DNA of 64,000 nucleotides from JBOFWL01 sp051653605 (GTDB lineage: Bacteria > Spirochaetota > Brevinematia > Brevinematales > Brevinemataceae): the NCBI GenBank assembly GCA_051653605.1, contig JBOFWL010000009.1, forward strand, positions 51,678 to 115,677, given 5' to 3'. Shown piece after piece: positions 52,525 through 62,200 of the stretch (position 1 is its first letter; each line of letters opens with the position of its first letter). Under the pieces are notes generated by a model that worked only from the letters and a program-made list of their open reading frames with translations, was not told where the DNA came from and searched no databases. The position numbers and the translations under genes were made by a program.

Positions 52525-53292
52525 TTAAAAAACATATTGTTCCCAAGGGTCTCTCATAGCAAGAGTGCGTTGGCGTTGACCCGTAGAACTTTGAACATTT
52601 GTGGCCGTGGTATTAGTGGTATCATTGGTGTTTGTTGTCGAATCGGGGGCTGGTGGCATATCTGATTTTCGAGTTATTTCTCCCGTTTCCTCGTTTGTAA
52701 CAGTGGTTCCAGGGCGATACTTATACGTATAGAAGCCCAATACAAATTTAAGCCCTAGCGAAAAGCGATTGGCACTACCTGGCACCGTTTTTCCGTCTAG
52801 AGGGAAGAACGTATCCAATGTGTAGCCAAAATAAGGCTCTAAAGCCATATGAAAAGGAAGATTTTTCATATCTGAGACAAGATTACGCTTCCAGCGGTAC
52901 CCGAGGTAGATACCCATTCCTAAAAGAAGGGTTGTAGATCTTTCGAAGATAACAGTTGTATCCCCTGCGCGTAGTGGAATATCGAAAACGCCGTATCGCC
53001 CCGTTAATTCGATAAAAACGCCTTTCCATTCATCGGGTTTATTCATATAAAAGCGAAAACCAGTTCGGGCTTCACCAAAGTACACATCGCCAAACGTTGA
53101 TGCTCTATTAACCTGACTACTAATTCCGCCCAAAACAGACAAATTAAAAGACAAAAACTTTGAGAACCCGATATCATAATCGATCCCCATCGACCAAGGG
53201 CTTTCGATGCCATTCTCATAGTATGTTGGAAAAAGTTCTTGAGCCTGCAAGGGAATTGCAATAAGAAAAAGAATTAATATATATTTTTTCAT
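52525..53292 (-). CDS. Outer-membrane beta-barrel protein, unknown
   Basis: 255 residues. Signal peptide MKKYILILFLIAIPLQA. Mature protein has alternating beta strands typical of an 8-10 strand barrel (for example LGMGIYLGYRWKRNL, PYFGYTLDTFF, FSLGLKFVLGFYTY). The C-terminal ~50 residues are Thr/Asn-rich and low complexity, then RDPWEQYVF. Family not identified. No good Shine-Dalgarno; it begins nine bases after the GH13 stop, implying coupling. Confidence 0.65.
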   Translation of the reverse strand: MKKYILILFLIAIPLQAQELFPTYYENGIESPWSMGIDYDIGFSKFLSFNLSVLGGISSQVNRASTFGDVYFGEARTGFRFYMNKPDEWKGVFIELTGRYGVFDIPLRAGDTTVIFERSTTLLLGMGIYLGYRWKRNLVSDMKNLPFHMALEPYFGYTLDTFFPLDGKTVPGSANRFSLGLKFVLGFYTYKYRPGTTVTNEETGEITRKSDMPPAPDSTTNTNDTTNTTATNVQSSTGQRQRTLAMRDPWEQYVF

Positions 53293-53301
53293 GATAACCG
53301 C

Positions 53302-54558
53302 TTATCTTTTAATAAAATAGAAGAGTTTAAGCTCCCATGGCTTTAAAGGAATTTCAGAAGAACTAAACTTCATTGCATCTTCCGAAGAAAAAAGCAATTG
53401 AATTTTTGAGGAGTTAAGAAAATCTTCTAAATTAATTGTAACAAAGGAATTATCTCTATCTGTTTTATTAATAAGAAACAAAAAACTACCTTTATCTGTT
53501 TGCTTTTCTAATGCTAAAATTTCGGATCTATGGTCGTGATCACGAGGAATCAATAATCCTCTTTCTTGAAGAGCGGAATTGTTTTTTCGCAACGTATTTA
53601 TAGAAGTAATAAAGCCCGTTAAATCGATATTAATATTTTCTTTGTCGGAGGGCTTTGTATTAACAACATCTGTTTTATTTTTCCAGCCCCATTCCGTCCC
53701 TGATACAATCATCCATGAGGGAGAAATTAGCCCCGTAAACGAAATAAGACGTTTTAAACCACTTATAGATGTGATTTCTTGCGCAGCTCTCTGTGTATCA
53801 TGAGATTCTGGAAAGGAAATAGTTGGCACTGTGATTTCGTTGTATTGATCGATAAACCATGCCTCGGTAAAGTCCCACCATTTGGCACTATTGAATAGAT
53901 AGTCGAAGCCAACATCCGCAAGGCCAATACTTTGGGCAGGGGTACACCCTAAGCTTTCGGCTAAAAATAGCGTATTAGGGTTTCTCTCTTTTGCAACTGT
54001 AATAAGCCGCACCCATAGCTCCGAGGGTATTTGATATGCTGCATCTGCGCGAAAGGCATCAAAACCAAGATCTATGTAGTAGAGCAACAGTTTTTCCCAA
54101 TAAGCCCATAATTCTTCTTTATCTTGAGAGGCGGCGTTATCTATCTGCGCTAAGTCTCCCCACTCCACCCAAAGCCCGTTTTCCCAAGCCCCGGGGCTTT
54201 GCAAATTACCCTGAGCATCAAGGATATACCAAGATGGATGCTCATTAACAAATGGGTGATCCTTAGATGTATGATTGATAACCAGATCCATCACAACTTT
54301 TAAACCAGATTGATGCGCAAGCTCTACAACCGCTTTTAGCTGATCCATTGGCGGCTCGGCAGCAGATTCATCGATGCAGATAGGGTTTAGGCTGAAATAA
54401 TCTTTAGGAGCATACAGGCTACCCGAAAACCCCGCATAATGAAAGGGATTGATATAGACCGCATCAAATCCTAACTTTACAATGTGAGGGAAAACATCAC
54501 TCCAACGGTGGCAGTTATCATAATAGCGAGGAAATAAATTATATATCTGAAGCCCCAT
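53302..54558 (-). CDS. GH13 alpha-amylase-family glycosidase
   Basis: 418 residues. A (beta/alpha)8 barrel with the GH13 conserved regions: DLVINHTSKDH (region I), the nucleophile Asp in GFDAFRADAAY (region II), the acid/base Glu in FLAESLG (region III), and the transition-state Asp in SFPESHDTQRA (region IV). The C-terminal beta domain is short. The architecture most resembles alpha-glucanases or GlgE-like maltosyltransferases, but at 418 residues it is smaller than GlgE. There is no signal peptide, so it is probably cytoplasmic, acting on glycogen or imported maltodextrins. Preceded by AAGGTG. Confidence 0.88.
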   Translation of the reverse strand: MGLQIYNLFPRYYDNCHRWSDVFPHIVKLGFDAVYINPFHYAGFSGSLYAPKDYFSLNPICIDESAAEPPMDQLKAVVELAHQSGLKVVMDLVINHTSKDHPFVNEHPSWYILDAQGNLQSPGAWENGLWVEWGDLAQIDNAASQDKEELWAYWEKLLLYYIDLGFDAFRADAAYQIPSELWVRLITVAKERNPNTLFLAESLGCTPAQSIGLADVGFDYLFNSAKWWDFTEAWFIDQYNEITVPTISFPESHDTQRAAQEITSISGLKRLISFTGLISPSWMIVSGTEWGWKNKTDVVNTKPSDKENINIDLTGFITSINTLRKNNSALQERGLLIPRDHDHRSEILALEKQTDKGSFLFLINKTDRDNSFVTINLEDFLNSSKIQLLFSSEDAMKFSSSEIPLKPWELKLFYFIKR

Positions 54559-54658
54559 GGAACACCTTCTTGATAGTAATAATGAACATACAGAGAGAAC
54601 TTCTTATATGATACATTATTTAAAACAATATTTCAAGAAACAAGCGCAAGACTCTTTT

Positions 54659-54687
54659 TTGCAGGATTTGAGATTTTACGGTAAAAT
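54659..54687 (+). promoter_or_regulatory. Sigma-70 promoter of lptD overlapping a palindrome
   Basis: TTGCAG (54659-54664), 17-bp spacer, TAAAAT (54682-54687). ATG is at 54697. ACGGTA-N7-TACCGT (54678-54696) covers the -10 and ends at the start codon. Confidence 0.6.
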
Positions 54688-54696
54688 ATATACCGT

Positions 54697-57600
54697 ATGA
54701 AATGTTGTTTTCGGCTATTTTTTCTCACGCTTATACTAAGTGCTCCTTTGTCTGTCTACTCACAACTTATCGATAATCGCGCTCTTCCTCCCGAAGAATT
54801 ACTCAAACGAGCTCCTTTCATCCCAACCGATAGAGGAGCTGTTCGAACAAAAAGCACTGATCTATTTTATGTTCTTGATAACGCAGATAATATTTTAATT
54901 CAAGACTACCCCGATAATAAAATAACCGAAGTCACCATGACAGGTAATGTTCGTGTTCGTTTCCAGCGAAACTCAATTCGTGCCGAAAAAATCGTAATTA
55001 CTGTTAAAAATTCAACAACCATCGGCATATCTGCTTCGGGAAACATCGAATTTACACTTAACAGCGTAAAATACCTTGCCAATAGCATGTATTATCAACC
55101 CGTATCAGAACGTGGAATTCTATATGATGTTCGCTCAACAATTAACGCTGGTATCGGCGACAGCTCGCTTCCTTGGTTTTATCGAGCTGAAAAAGCTACT
55201 CTTCAAGGCGCCAATAGATTTGCTCTCGAAAACGTAACTCTATCTACCTCCGATGCTCGATTCGACCATTTTTCTATTTTTGCTAAAAAAGTGTGGTTCA
55301 TTCAAGGTAAGGTAACCGTTGCTCTCAGCGCTCAGTATAAGGTAGGACAAGCTGGATTTATATGGATTCCCGCATTTCTACAACTCGATAGTACGGGTAT
55401 CATTCACACCTCTTTTGGAAGCGATCGGCGAGCAGGATACTATTTTGTCAACAATATTTCCATCACAAATAAGAGGGGACAATTTAATTTTGGCTTCGAT
55501 ATTTATGAAAGGCTTGGGCAATATTTTACAACAAAATACACTGCTCCTAAGGTGGGAATGTTAAAAGAGTTCGACATAGAAGTTAATTTTGCCAACGATA
55601 CTAGGGTTTCTTATACAAATGCTCCTTACTCGCAATGGCTCCTAAACCAAATACCTATTGTCAGCGCCGATGGAACTACGACGAATTTTATTACCAGTCG
55701 GGATCAAATTAGTCAGTTTTCGTGGTATTATAAATTCAATGCCGCCATTGAAACAAATGGCATCAACCTTAAAGTGTCATCGGAGTACCTCAACGATCCC
55801 TTTTTTCTGCAAAAATATAGTATTAGAGATTCCTTCGCTGGAGAAAAGTCAATCAATACATTTGGCTTGATCAACCAAGGCTTTGACAACACCTTTAACT
55901 ATGGGGGCGATGCCTCCCCGTCTAAAGATACTCTGGAACAAAGGATCTCCCTTTCCGTTGGGAAGATGAGCATCAGTACAGTTATTAATTTAGGGCGTTT
56001 ACGAAATTTAGAGGTGGCAAATCCTTTTCTTAACGAAGCATATCGTTATGATATCAGCTCGATGACCTTGCCTAGTATTTCGATTAATCCAGGCTCTCTT
56101 GCCTTGGGATCGTACGATTATAAAACAAATATTCTTATTTCTGTTGTTGACTCTAGAGGGTGGTCGTATAGTGTTCTTCCATATGAACTTCCAGCCCTCG
56201 AGCGACGCCTAGCTAAGCAGACGCAAAAAATTATTTCTCGACGTGTTCAAACCAATCAAGATGGTGTTGCTGAAGTTGTTGTACTTACGAATTTAGAGCA
56301 AGTTAAGATTACAAATAAAACAGAAAATCCTTACACATTTTTTTCGATCTCCTCATCGGCTAGTTTTAATGCTTCTTTTACAGGGTCTCATACTTACGGC
56401 TCGAATATTGCAGGGGTGAACGATCCAGGAAACACAAATTGGCGTATCATAAATGACACCTATAGGCATTCTGAATCGGGTAATATGGATATCACAACAT
56501 CGCTATTTAATGGACTGGTATCCATCGTAAATGGTTTTGATGCAAACTATGTTGGCCAATTTTCATCATTCAATACAGATATTACAAATAATCAGCGTGC
56601 AACTACTTTTAGCTTAAGATATAGATTTTCAACAACGATAAGCTCTAACTTCACCTGGAGAGACCCTGACGTTACACGTATGGCTGTCCCTCTAAGTATG
56701 ACGTTGTCTTATAATCAGGGGCTTGTAAATTTCAATGCATTTGAGGATCTCACAACCATCTTAGAAGGAAACCTTAATTGGACAACAAGGCTTGGGTGGG
56801 AATTTCTACAGTGGCAACGCGTTTCTCTCTTCAAAATTAATGGAGAAGTCGGGATATCAGAGCGATATCGTTTTCCTACAGAAGACCAAGCCACAGCTAT
56901 TTCTAATCAGGCAAGCCCCGACCCCTATTTTGATAATAAACTATCATCTCAACTAACCGTTGCTGGCGATTTTTCATTCTGGTGGCTTTCTGTGGGTACA
57001 AGAGCTGTTATTGATATCCTTAATACAAGGACAAACACCAATACGTCTTTCACCAATAGATTTACTAGCGACCCTGTACTTACACTTACATTCAGACCTG
57101 ATAGCAGATATTCTTATATTCCTTCTTTATCTTATTGGTATCGTATCAATGCTCGAGAGGATGATAGGCTGGATCTTGTATGGAATTTATCATTTAAGAA
57201 CATTCATGTTCCCAAATTATACCCTTTTATTTATGATATTAGCGAAATTGGCTTCGTTTTTAATTATTTTCATAATTTCCAAAACGAGCGAGACTCATTT
57301 TTACGCCTAAGTTTTGTTCTTTCTATAAGATTTACAAAATATCTAACGCTACGATTTGAATCTCGAATGGTAAATACCGACCTAGATTTATACTATTTGC
57401 CAGCTAGTGACCCCAGATCTAAAAATTTCTTTGCGGATTTAGCAGACAGTTTTAAAATTTGGGATATAACAGCACTTCAGCGAACAAGCTTTAATATAGA
57501 AAATTTCAATTTTGATCTTATTCACGACTTGCAAACATGGGATATGAGAGTACGCTTCTCATTAAGACAAATTGTTGATGAATCACGGCAAGTTGCTTAC

Positions 57601-57702
57601 TGGGAACCATTTATCGGCATTTCCTTTATCATGAAGGGGGCCTCTAGCGCTTCTATCTTCCCTGAATATACACGACGACTTGTTCCAAACGAATTCCAAT
57701 AG
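54697..57702 (+). CDS. lptD: LptD-like outer-membrane LPS-assembly protein
   Basis: 1001 residues. Signal peptide ~1-22 (MKCCFRLFFLTLILSAPLSV). Residues ~50-200 form an OstA/LptA-like beta-jellyroll (VTMTGNVRVRFQRNSIRAEK, NSVKYLANSMYYQP, SLPWFYRAEKATLQGA). The remaining ~800 residues look like a large beta-barrel (SLRYRFSTTISSNFTWRDP and similar alternating strands). LptD inserts lipopolysaccharide into the outer leaflet. Longer than the 784-residue E. coli LptD, as often in spirochaetes. No Shine-Dalgarno before the ATG; start is fixed by the signal peptide. tgt follows 20 bases later. Confidence 0.82.
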   Translation: MKCCFRLFFLTLILSAPLSVYSQLIDNRALPPEELLKRAPFIPTDRGAVRTKSTDLFYVLDNADNILIQDYPDNKITEVTMTGNVRVRFQRNSIRAEKIVITVKNSTTIGISASGNIEFTLNSVKYLANSMYYQPVSERGILYDVRSTINAGIGDSSLPWFYRAEKATLQGANRFALENVTLSTSDARFDHFSIFAKKVWFIQGKVTVALSAQYKVGQAGFIWIPAFLQLDSTGIIHTSFGSDRRAGYYFVNNISITNKRGQFNFGFDIYERLGQYFTTKYTAPKVGMLKEFDIEVNFANDTRVSYTNAPYSQWLLNQIPIVSADGTTTNFITSRDQISQFSWYYKFNAAIETNGINLKVSSEYLNDPFFLQKYSIRDSFAGEKSINTFGLINQGFDNTFNYGGDASPSKDTLEQRISLSVGKMSISTVINLGRLRNLEVANPFLNEAYRYDISSMTLPSISINPGSLALGSYDYKTNILISVVDSRGWSYSVLPYELPALERRLAKQTQKIISRRVQTNQDGVAEVVVLTNLEQVKITNKTENPYTFFSISSSASFNASFTGSHTYGSNIAGVNDPGNTNWRIINDTYRHSESGNMDITTSLFNGLVSIVNGFDANYVGQFSSFNTDITNNQRATTFSLRYRFSTTISSNFTWRDPDVTRMAVPLSMTLSYNQGLVNFNAFEDLTTILEGNLNWTTRLGWEFLQWQRVSLFKINGEVGISERYRFPTEDQATAISNQASPDPYFDNKLSSQLTVAGDFSFWWLSVGTRAVIDILNTRTNTNTSFTNRFTSDPVLTLTFRPDSRYSYIPSLSYWYRINAREDDRLDLVWNLSFKNIHVPKLYPFIYDISEIGFVFNYFHNFQNERDSFLRLSFVLSIRFTKYLTLRFESRMVNTDLDLYYLPASDPRSKNFFADLADSFKIWDITALQRTSFNIENFNFDLIHDLQTWDMRVRFSLRQIVDESRQVAYWEPFIGISFIMKGASSASIFPEYTRRLVPNEFQ

Positions 57703-57722
57703 CACACAAATGAGGAGAATTT

Positions 57723-58853
57723 ATGAAACCCTTAGATTTCAAACTACAAAGTACCGATGGATTAGCCCGAGCTGGTATGCTCACCCTGCCTCATGGTGCT
57801 GTGCCTACCCCGATTTTCATGCCAGTTGGCACACAAGGAACTGTGAAAACATTGTCTCAAGAAGAATTAATTGATTTAGATGCGCCTATTATTTTATCAA
57901 ATTCATATCATCTTTATCTTCGCCCTGGAGCTGATTTTTTCACTCGTTACGGAGGACTTCATAAATTTTCAGGCTGGAATCGTAATATTTTAACAGATTC
58001 TGGAGGATTTCAAGTCTTTTCTCTACCTGGATTACGAAAAGTTACTGATGAAGGGGTAAAATTTCAAAGTCACCTAGATGGATCTTACCATTTTTTAAGC
58101 CCAGAAAGCGTTATTCACACTCAGGTAGCTATTGGAAGTGATATTATGATGATTCTAGACGAGTGTAGCCCAGGTAACGCCGATCGTCATACCGTAATTC
58201 GAGCCTTAAAACGAACTACAGCATGGGCTATACGTGCAAAAGAGGAAGTTAAACGTCTTGGCTTGACTCAGCAATATCCTTTTGGTATTGTTCAAGGTGG
58301 GATTTTTGCAGATCTTCGTAAAGAAAGTGCCCAACAACTCATTGATCTTGATTTTCCAGGGTATAGCATAGGCGGCCTATCAGTTGGCGAAAGCAAAAAA
58401 GATATGTATGGCATGCTTGATGTACTTTCAGACATCATGCCTACTGAAAAACCACGGTATCTAATGGGAGTTGGGGTTCCAGAAGACCTTTTAGAGGGTA
58501 TAGCCAGAGGTGTAGACATGTTTGACTGCGTTTTCCCTACTCGTTTTGCCCGTCATGGGGGCGCTTTCACCAAAAATGGGCGTATTAATCTAAAATCATC
58601 CCAATATACTTACGATGAAAGCCCTATTGATGATGGTTGTAGCTGTTTTGCTTGTCAAAAATACTCCCGAGCTTACATTAGACACCTTATTCGCGCTAAC
58701 GAAACGCTCGGAGGGCGGCTTGCCTCTATTCATAATCTTCATTTTTTAATCGATTTAACCCGTCAAGCTCGTCAAATGATTATAGAAGGAAAATTTGAAT
58801 CTTATAAGAAAGCGTTTCTCGATCAATATTTAAGGGGAAAAAATAATGATTAG
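57723..58853 (+). CDS. tgt: tRNA-guanine transglycosylase
   Basis: 376 residues. It exchanges guanine-34 of GU(N) anticodons for the queuosine precursor preQ1. Family blocks: PIFMPVGTQGTVKTLSQEEL, LTDSGGFQVFSL, QSHLDGSYHFLSPE and the zinc site SCFACQKYSRAYIRHL. GAGGAG lies six bases before the ATG. Probably co-transcribed with lptD. Overlaps the next gene by eight bases. Confidence 0.97.
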   Translation: MKPLDFKLQSTDGLARAGMLTLPHGAVPTPIFMPVGTQGTVKTLSQEELIDLDAPIILSNSYHLYLRPGADFFTRYGGLHKFSGWNRNILTDSGGFQVFSLPGLRKVTDEGVKFQSHLDGSYHFLSPESVIHTQVAIGSDIMMILDECSPGNADRHTVIRALKRTTAWAIRAKEEVKRLGLTQQYPFGIVQGGIFADLRKESAQQLIDLDFPGYSIGGLSVGESKKDMYGMLDVLSDIMPTEKPRYLMGVGVPEDLLEGIARGVDMFDCVFPTRFARHGGAFTKNGRINLKSSQYTYDESPIDDGCSCFACQKYSRAYIRHLIRANETLGGRLASIHNLHFLIDLTRQARQMIIEGKFESYKKAFLDQYLRGKNND

Positions 58854-59100
58854 ACAAATTGGCGTTTTAAAATTTATATCTATTTTTATTATTGGGTTTT
58901 TTATTACCCGCATGATACATAAGGGCGATATGCACGATATTTTTCGATTTATTTTATCGCTAATTCTTTATAGTGCAGGGTTTTTACTGATTGTTTGGGC
59001 TCTCACTTCAGGAAGGAAAAAAAAGCCTCTTGAAACTAAAAATTATCCAAATAATACCGATAAAAAATCTAAAAATAAAGAAAATGCAAAAAACACTTGA
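58846..59100 (+). CDS. Small two-helix membrane protein
   Basis: 84 residues, hydrophobic segments ~8-24 and ~35-53, then a Lys/Asn-rich tail (~58-84). No recognised family. Starts inside the end of tgt (8-base overlap) with AAGGGG upstream, so it is translationally coupled. In other bacteria tgt is often followed by yajC, but this protein has a different topology and no YajC-like motif that I can see. Confidence 0.65.
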   Translation: MIRQIGVLKFISIFIIGFFITRMIHKGDMHDIFRFILSLILYSAGFLLIVWALTSGRKKKPLETKNYPNNTDKKSKNKENAKNT

Positions 59101-59125
59101 AATATTCCACAAAATTTTGTAGAAT
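59097..59125 (+). promoter_or_regulatory. Sigma-70 promoter of the giant repeat-protein gene
   Basis: TTGAAA (59097-59102), 17-bp spacer, TAGAAT (59120-59125), giving a leader of about 100 bases. Confidence 0.6.
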
Positions 59126-59234
59126 GAAGCTAGATTAGCAATATTATTTTGCTATTATTTTTAAATTATTGTTTGTAGCATTTAGGGGCATTTATTATAT
59201 TTTATTCCCTAATATCCATTGAGAGAGTTATTTT

Positions 59235-62200
59235 ATGACTCGTATTGCTCTTATCGCAATGTTTTTCCCTGTTTTGGTCTACCCTGTCGAACCTTCATCT
59301 GCGCCGGTTCTTTATCGCTCTCAAAGTCTGTCTTCTAATGCACCTTCTACCCGTTCTGCAACGGCTCCAGCTGGTGGTTCTGCTTCTGCAACAAGAGCTA
59401 GTACAACTTCAGCAACTAATTCACCGCCAGCAAAAGGTCGGGCGGCTCGTTCAGTTAGAGTTACAACGAATACTGCCTCTGTATCGAATACAAGCTCTGT
59501 GTCAAATGCTTCTTCTGCATCAACGAATGCTGCCTCTGCGCCTAAAGGTCGAGCTGCTCGTGCAGCAAAAGAGGCTGCCTCTTCAGGTCAGGAAAGCACA
59601 GCTAGAAGATCTCCAACTCCAACATTTACCGACACTTATCGAGGTCCTCCTCTTACTCCCTTTGAAAACGATCTATTTACTAAATTAACCTTTTTACCTT
59701 ATAAGGGGTCTCCTGTTGAATCAGGAACCGACTTTCGAGTAGACACTGCCCTAAAACAAGATGTCTTTCGAGCTACACTTGTTGGAGTTAATATCAACGC
59801 TTGGTTAGAAAATCCCGACACATATAGGGTTCTTCTTGAATCTGCCAAGCAATTTCCAACGCCTCGCCTATTAGATAATATCGTTCAAAACAATCCTAAT
59901 ATTGTCTTAAATAACCCAGAGTTAGCAGCGCGTATTCTGCGAATGGATATTTATTCACCCTATCTTAGCAACATTTCAAAGCCTGTAACATTACCACCTC
60001 TTTTTTCTGAGTATCACACCGCTGTTGCTCATACTCGAAATTATAATATTTATGGAACAACTGCAGCTGGACTGCCCTATTTCGGTTTTCCAACAGAAGG
60101 GGCAGATCGACGAATCAATCTTTCTGTTAGTCGCCATCAGTTCCGTGAATATGCGGTTAAATTTCCTGATACCGATATCTTCCTTGTTGCAACTATTAAC
60201 GTTTCTCCAAACTGGCTCGAAGAAGGCTGGGATATTCGTCAAGAAAATCGTCAGTTTGCAGATGTATTTATTTATGCTTTTGACCGTAAAGGAAAATTAT
60301 TAGGCGGAAGTGGAATCAGTCAAAACTTTATTAAAGGCGGACAGTTTATTTCTCTTAGTCAGCGCGTTTATAGTAAGTATTGGCAAAAAGCAGTGCCTAG
60401 AGTTTTCTATATAGTGCCTTCATTTAAAATTGTTAATACACCTGTTCCTGGAAGTGAACGCGCTCCTGCATCTGTCAAAATTGAAACGCCTAAACGCCCC
60501 TATTTAAACAAAGAACAGAGATATATTCTATCAAGTATTGAAAGCTTACGGGCACAACGAGGTAGAGCTGAATTTCATATTTTTGATAGATCTGGAAATC
60601 GTTATTATAAGCCTATAGCAGTAAAACCTAGTAAGACAACTGCAAGGCCTTTTCTTGCTAAAAGAAAGTTTATTTATACTGTTGATTCCAATTTTAAACC
60701 AACTCTGAATTACCCATCAAATATTTTATCCGAACTTGATGGAACTGCTCAAAGAAATGATTTCATAGCTGTAGCGCAACCTAGTAGAACACCTACTCAA
60801 GCCACAAATAGAGCCTCTGCTCAATCTACAAACAGAACACCTGCTCAGGCCACGAACAGAACTTCTACACAATCTACAAATAGAGCCTCTGCTCAATCTA
60901 CAAACAGAACTGTTGCTCAAGCCACGAACAGCGCCTCTACTCAAACCACAAATAGAAATCGTGCTCAATCTACAAACAGAACTGTTGCTCAGGCCACGAA
61001 TAGCGCCTCTACTCAAACCACAAATAGAACTCGTGCTCAATCTACAAACAGAACTGTTGCTCAGGCCACGAACAACACCTCTACTCAAACCACAAACAGA
61101 AATCGTGCTCAATCTACAAACAGAACTGTTGCTCAGGCCACGAACAGCGCCTCTACTCAAACCACAAATAGAAATCGTGCTCAATCTACAAACAGAACTC
61201 GTGCTCAAGCCACAAATAGAACTCGTGCTCAGGCCACAAACAGAAATCGTGCTCAATCTATAAATAAAACTCTTGCTTTACAATCAAGATTAATAACATT
61301 AAATCTTTCGCAAGTAGATCAGACTTCCGCATGGGATGAAGCGTTCTCTTTAACATTCAATCATATCGAGTTGAAAGCTCAAAACGCAGCTAAAGCTGCT
61401 CCTAAAGCTAAGGCTACTCCTAAAGCTAAAGCTGCTCCTAAACCTAAAGCTACACCTAAACCTAAGGCTACACCTAAACCTAAAGCTGCTCCTAAACCTA
61501 AAGCTACACCTAAACCTAAGGCAGAGCCTAAAGCTAAAGCTACTCCTGCTAGCGCCTCAACAAATGTCGCTAAGGCCGATCCTAAGGCTAAAGCTAAAGC
61601 TACTCCTAAACCTAAGGCAGAGCCTAAAGCTAAGGCAACTCCTGCTAGCGCTTCGACAAATGTCGCTAAGGCCGATCCTAAGGCTAAAGCTAAAGCTACT
61701 CCTAAACCTAAGGCAGAGCCTAAACCTAAAGCAACTCCTGCTAGCGCTTCGACAAATGTCGCTAAGGCCGACCCTAAGGCTAAAGCTAAAGCTGCTCCTA
61801 AACCTAAGGCAGAGCCTAAAGCTAAGGCAACTCCTGCTAGCACTTCGACAAATATCGCTAAGGCTAATCCTAAGGCTAAGTCTTCCTCCAAAACTAAGGC
61901 TACTAAAGCAACTCCTGCCAGCGCTTCGACAAATGTTGCTAAGGCTAATCCTAAGGCTAAGTCTTCTTCCAAAACTAAGGCTAAAGCAGCCCCTAAGGTT
62001 GCTCCTATAAGGAATGCTTCAACAAATCTTGCCGCAGCAACGCCTCCTACTAACGCCGCTGGTGTTAGCACAGCTAGCTTATCTACAAGTACTAACGCAG
62101 CAGCTATTAGTAATACTTCGGCGCGTTCTGCTAGAGCTCAAAGATCCTCTACAGAAGCTAGAGCAGTCGGTGCAAAATCAGTCAGAGTTAGAAGATCATC

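Noticed and set aside
60726..61256. 176-residue minus-strand frame rich in Cys/Ser/Leu
   Set aside because: Antisense shadow of the 24-bp repeat array; its period is exactly the array's.
60786..62000. CRISPR-like array
   Set aside because: The repeats are contiguous, in frame and without unique spacers; they encode protein.
61564..62010. 148-residue plus-strand frame with Leu/Arg repeats
   Set aside because: Alternative frame of the same repeat array in the giant protein.
61379..62071. 230-residue minus-strand reading frame rich in Leu/Gly/Ala
   Set aside because: It is the antisense shadow of the Lys/Pro/Ala repeat array; repeats of 18 and 96 bp keep all frames open. No ribosome site or promoter.
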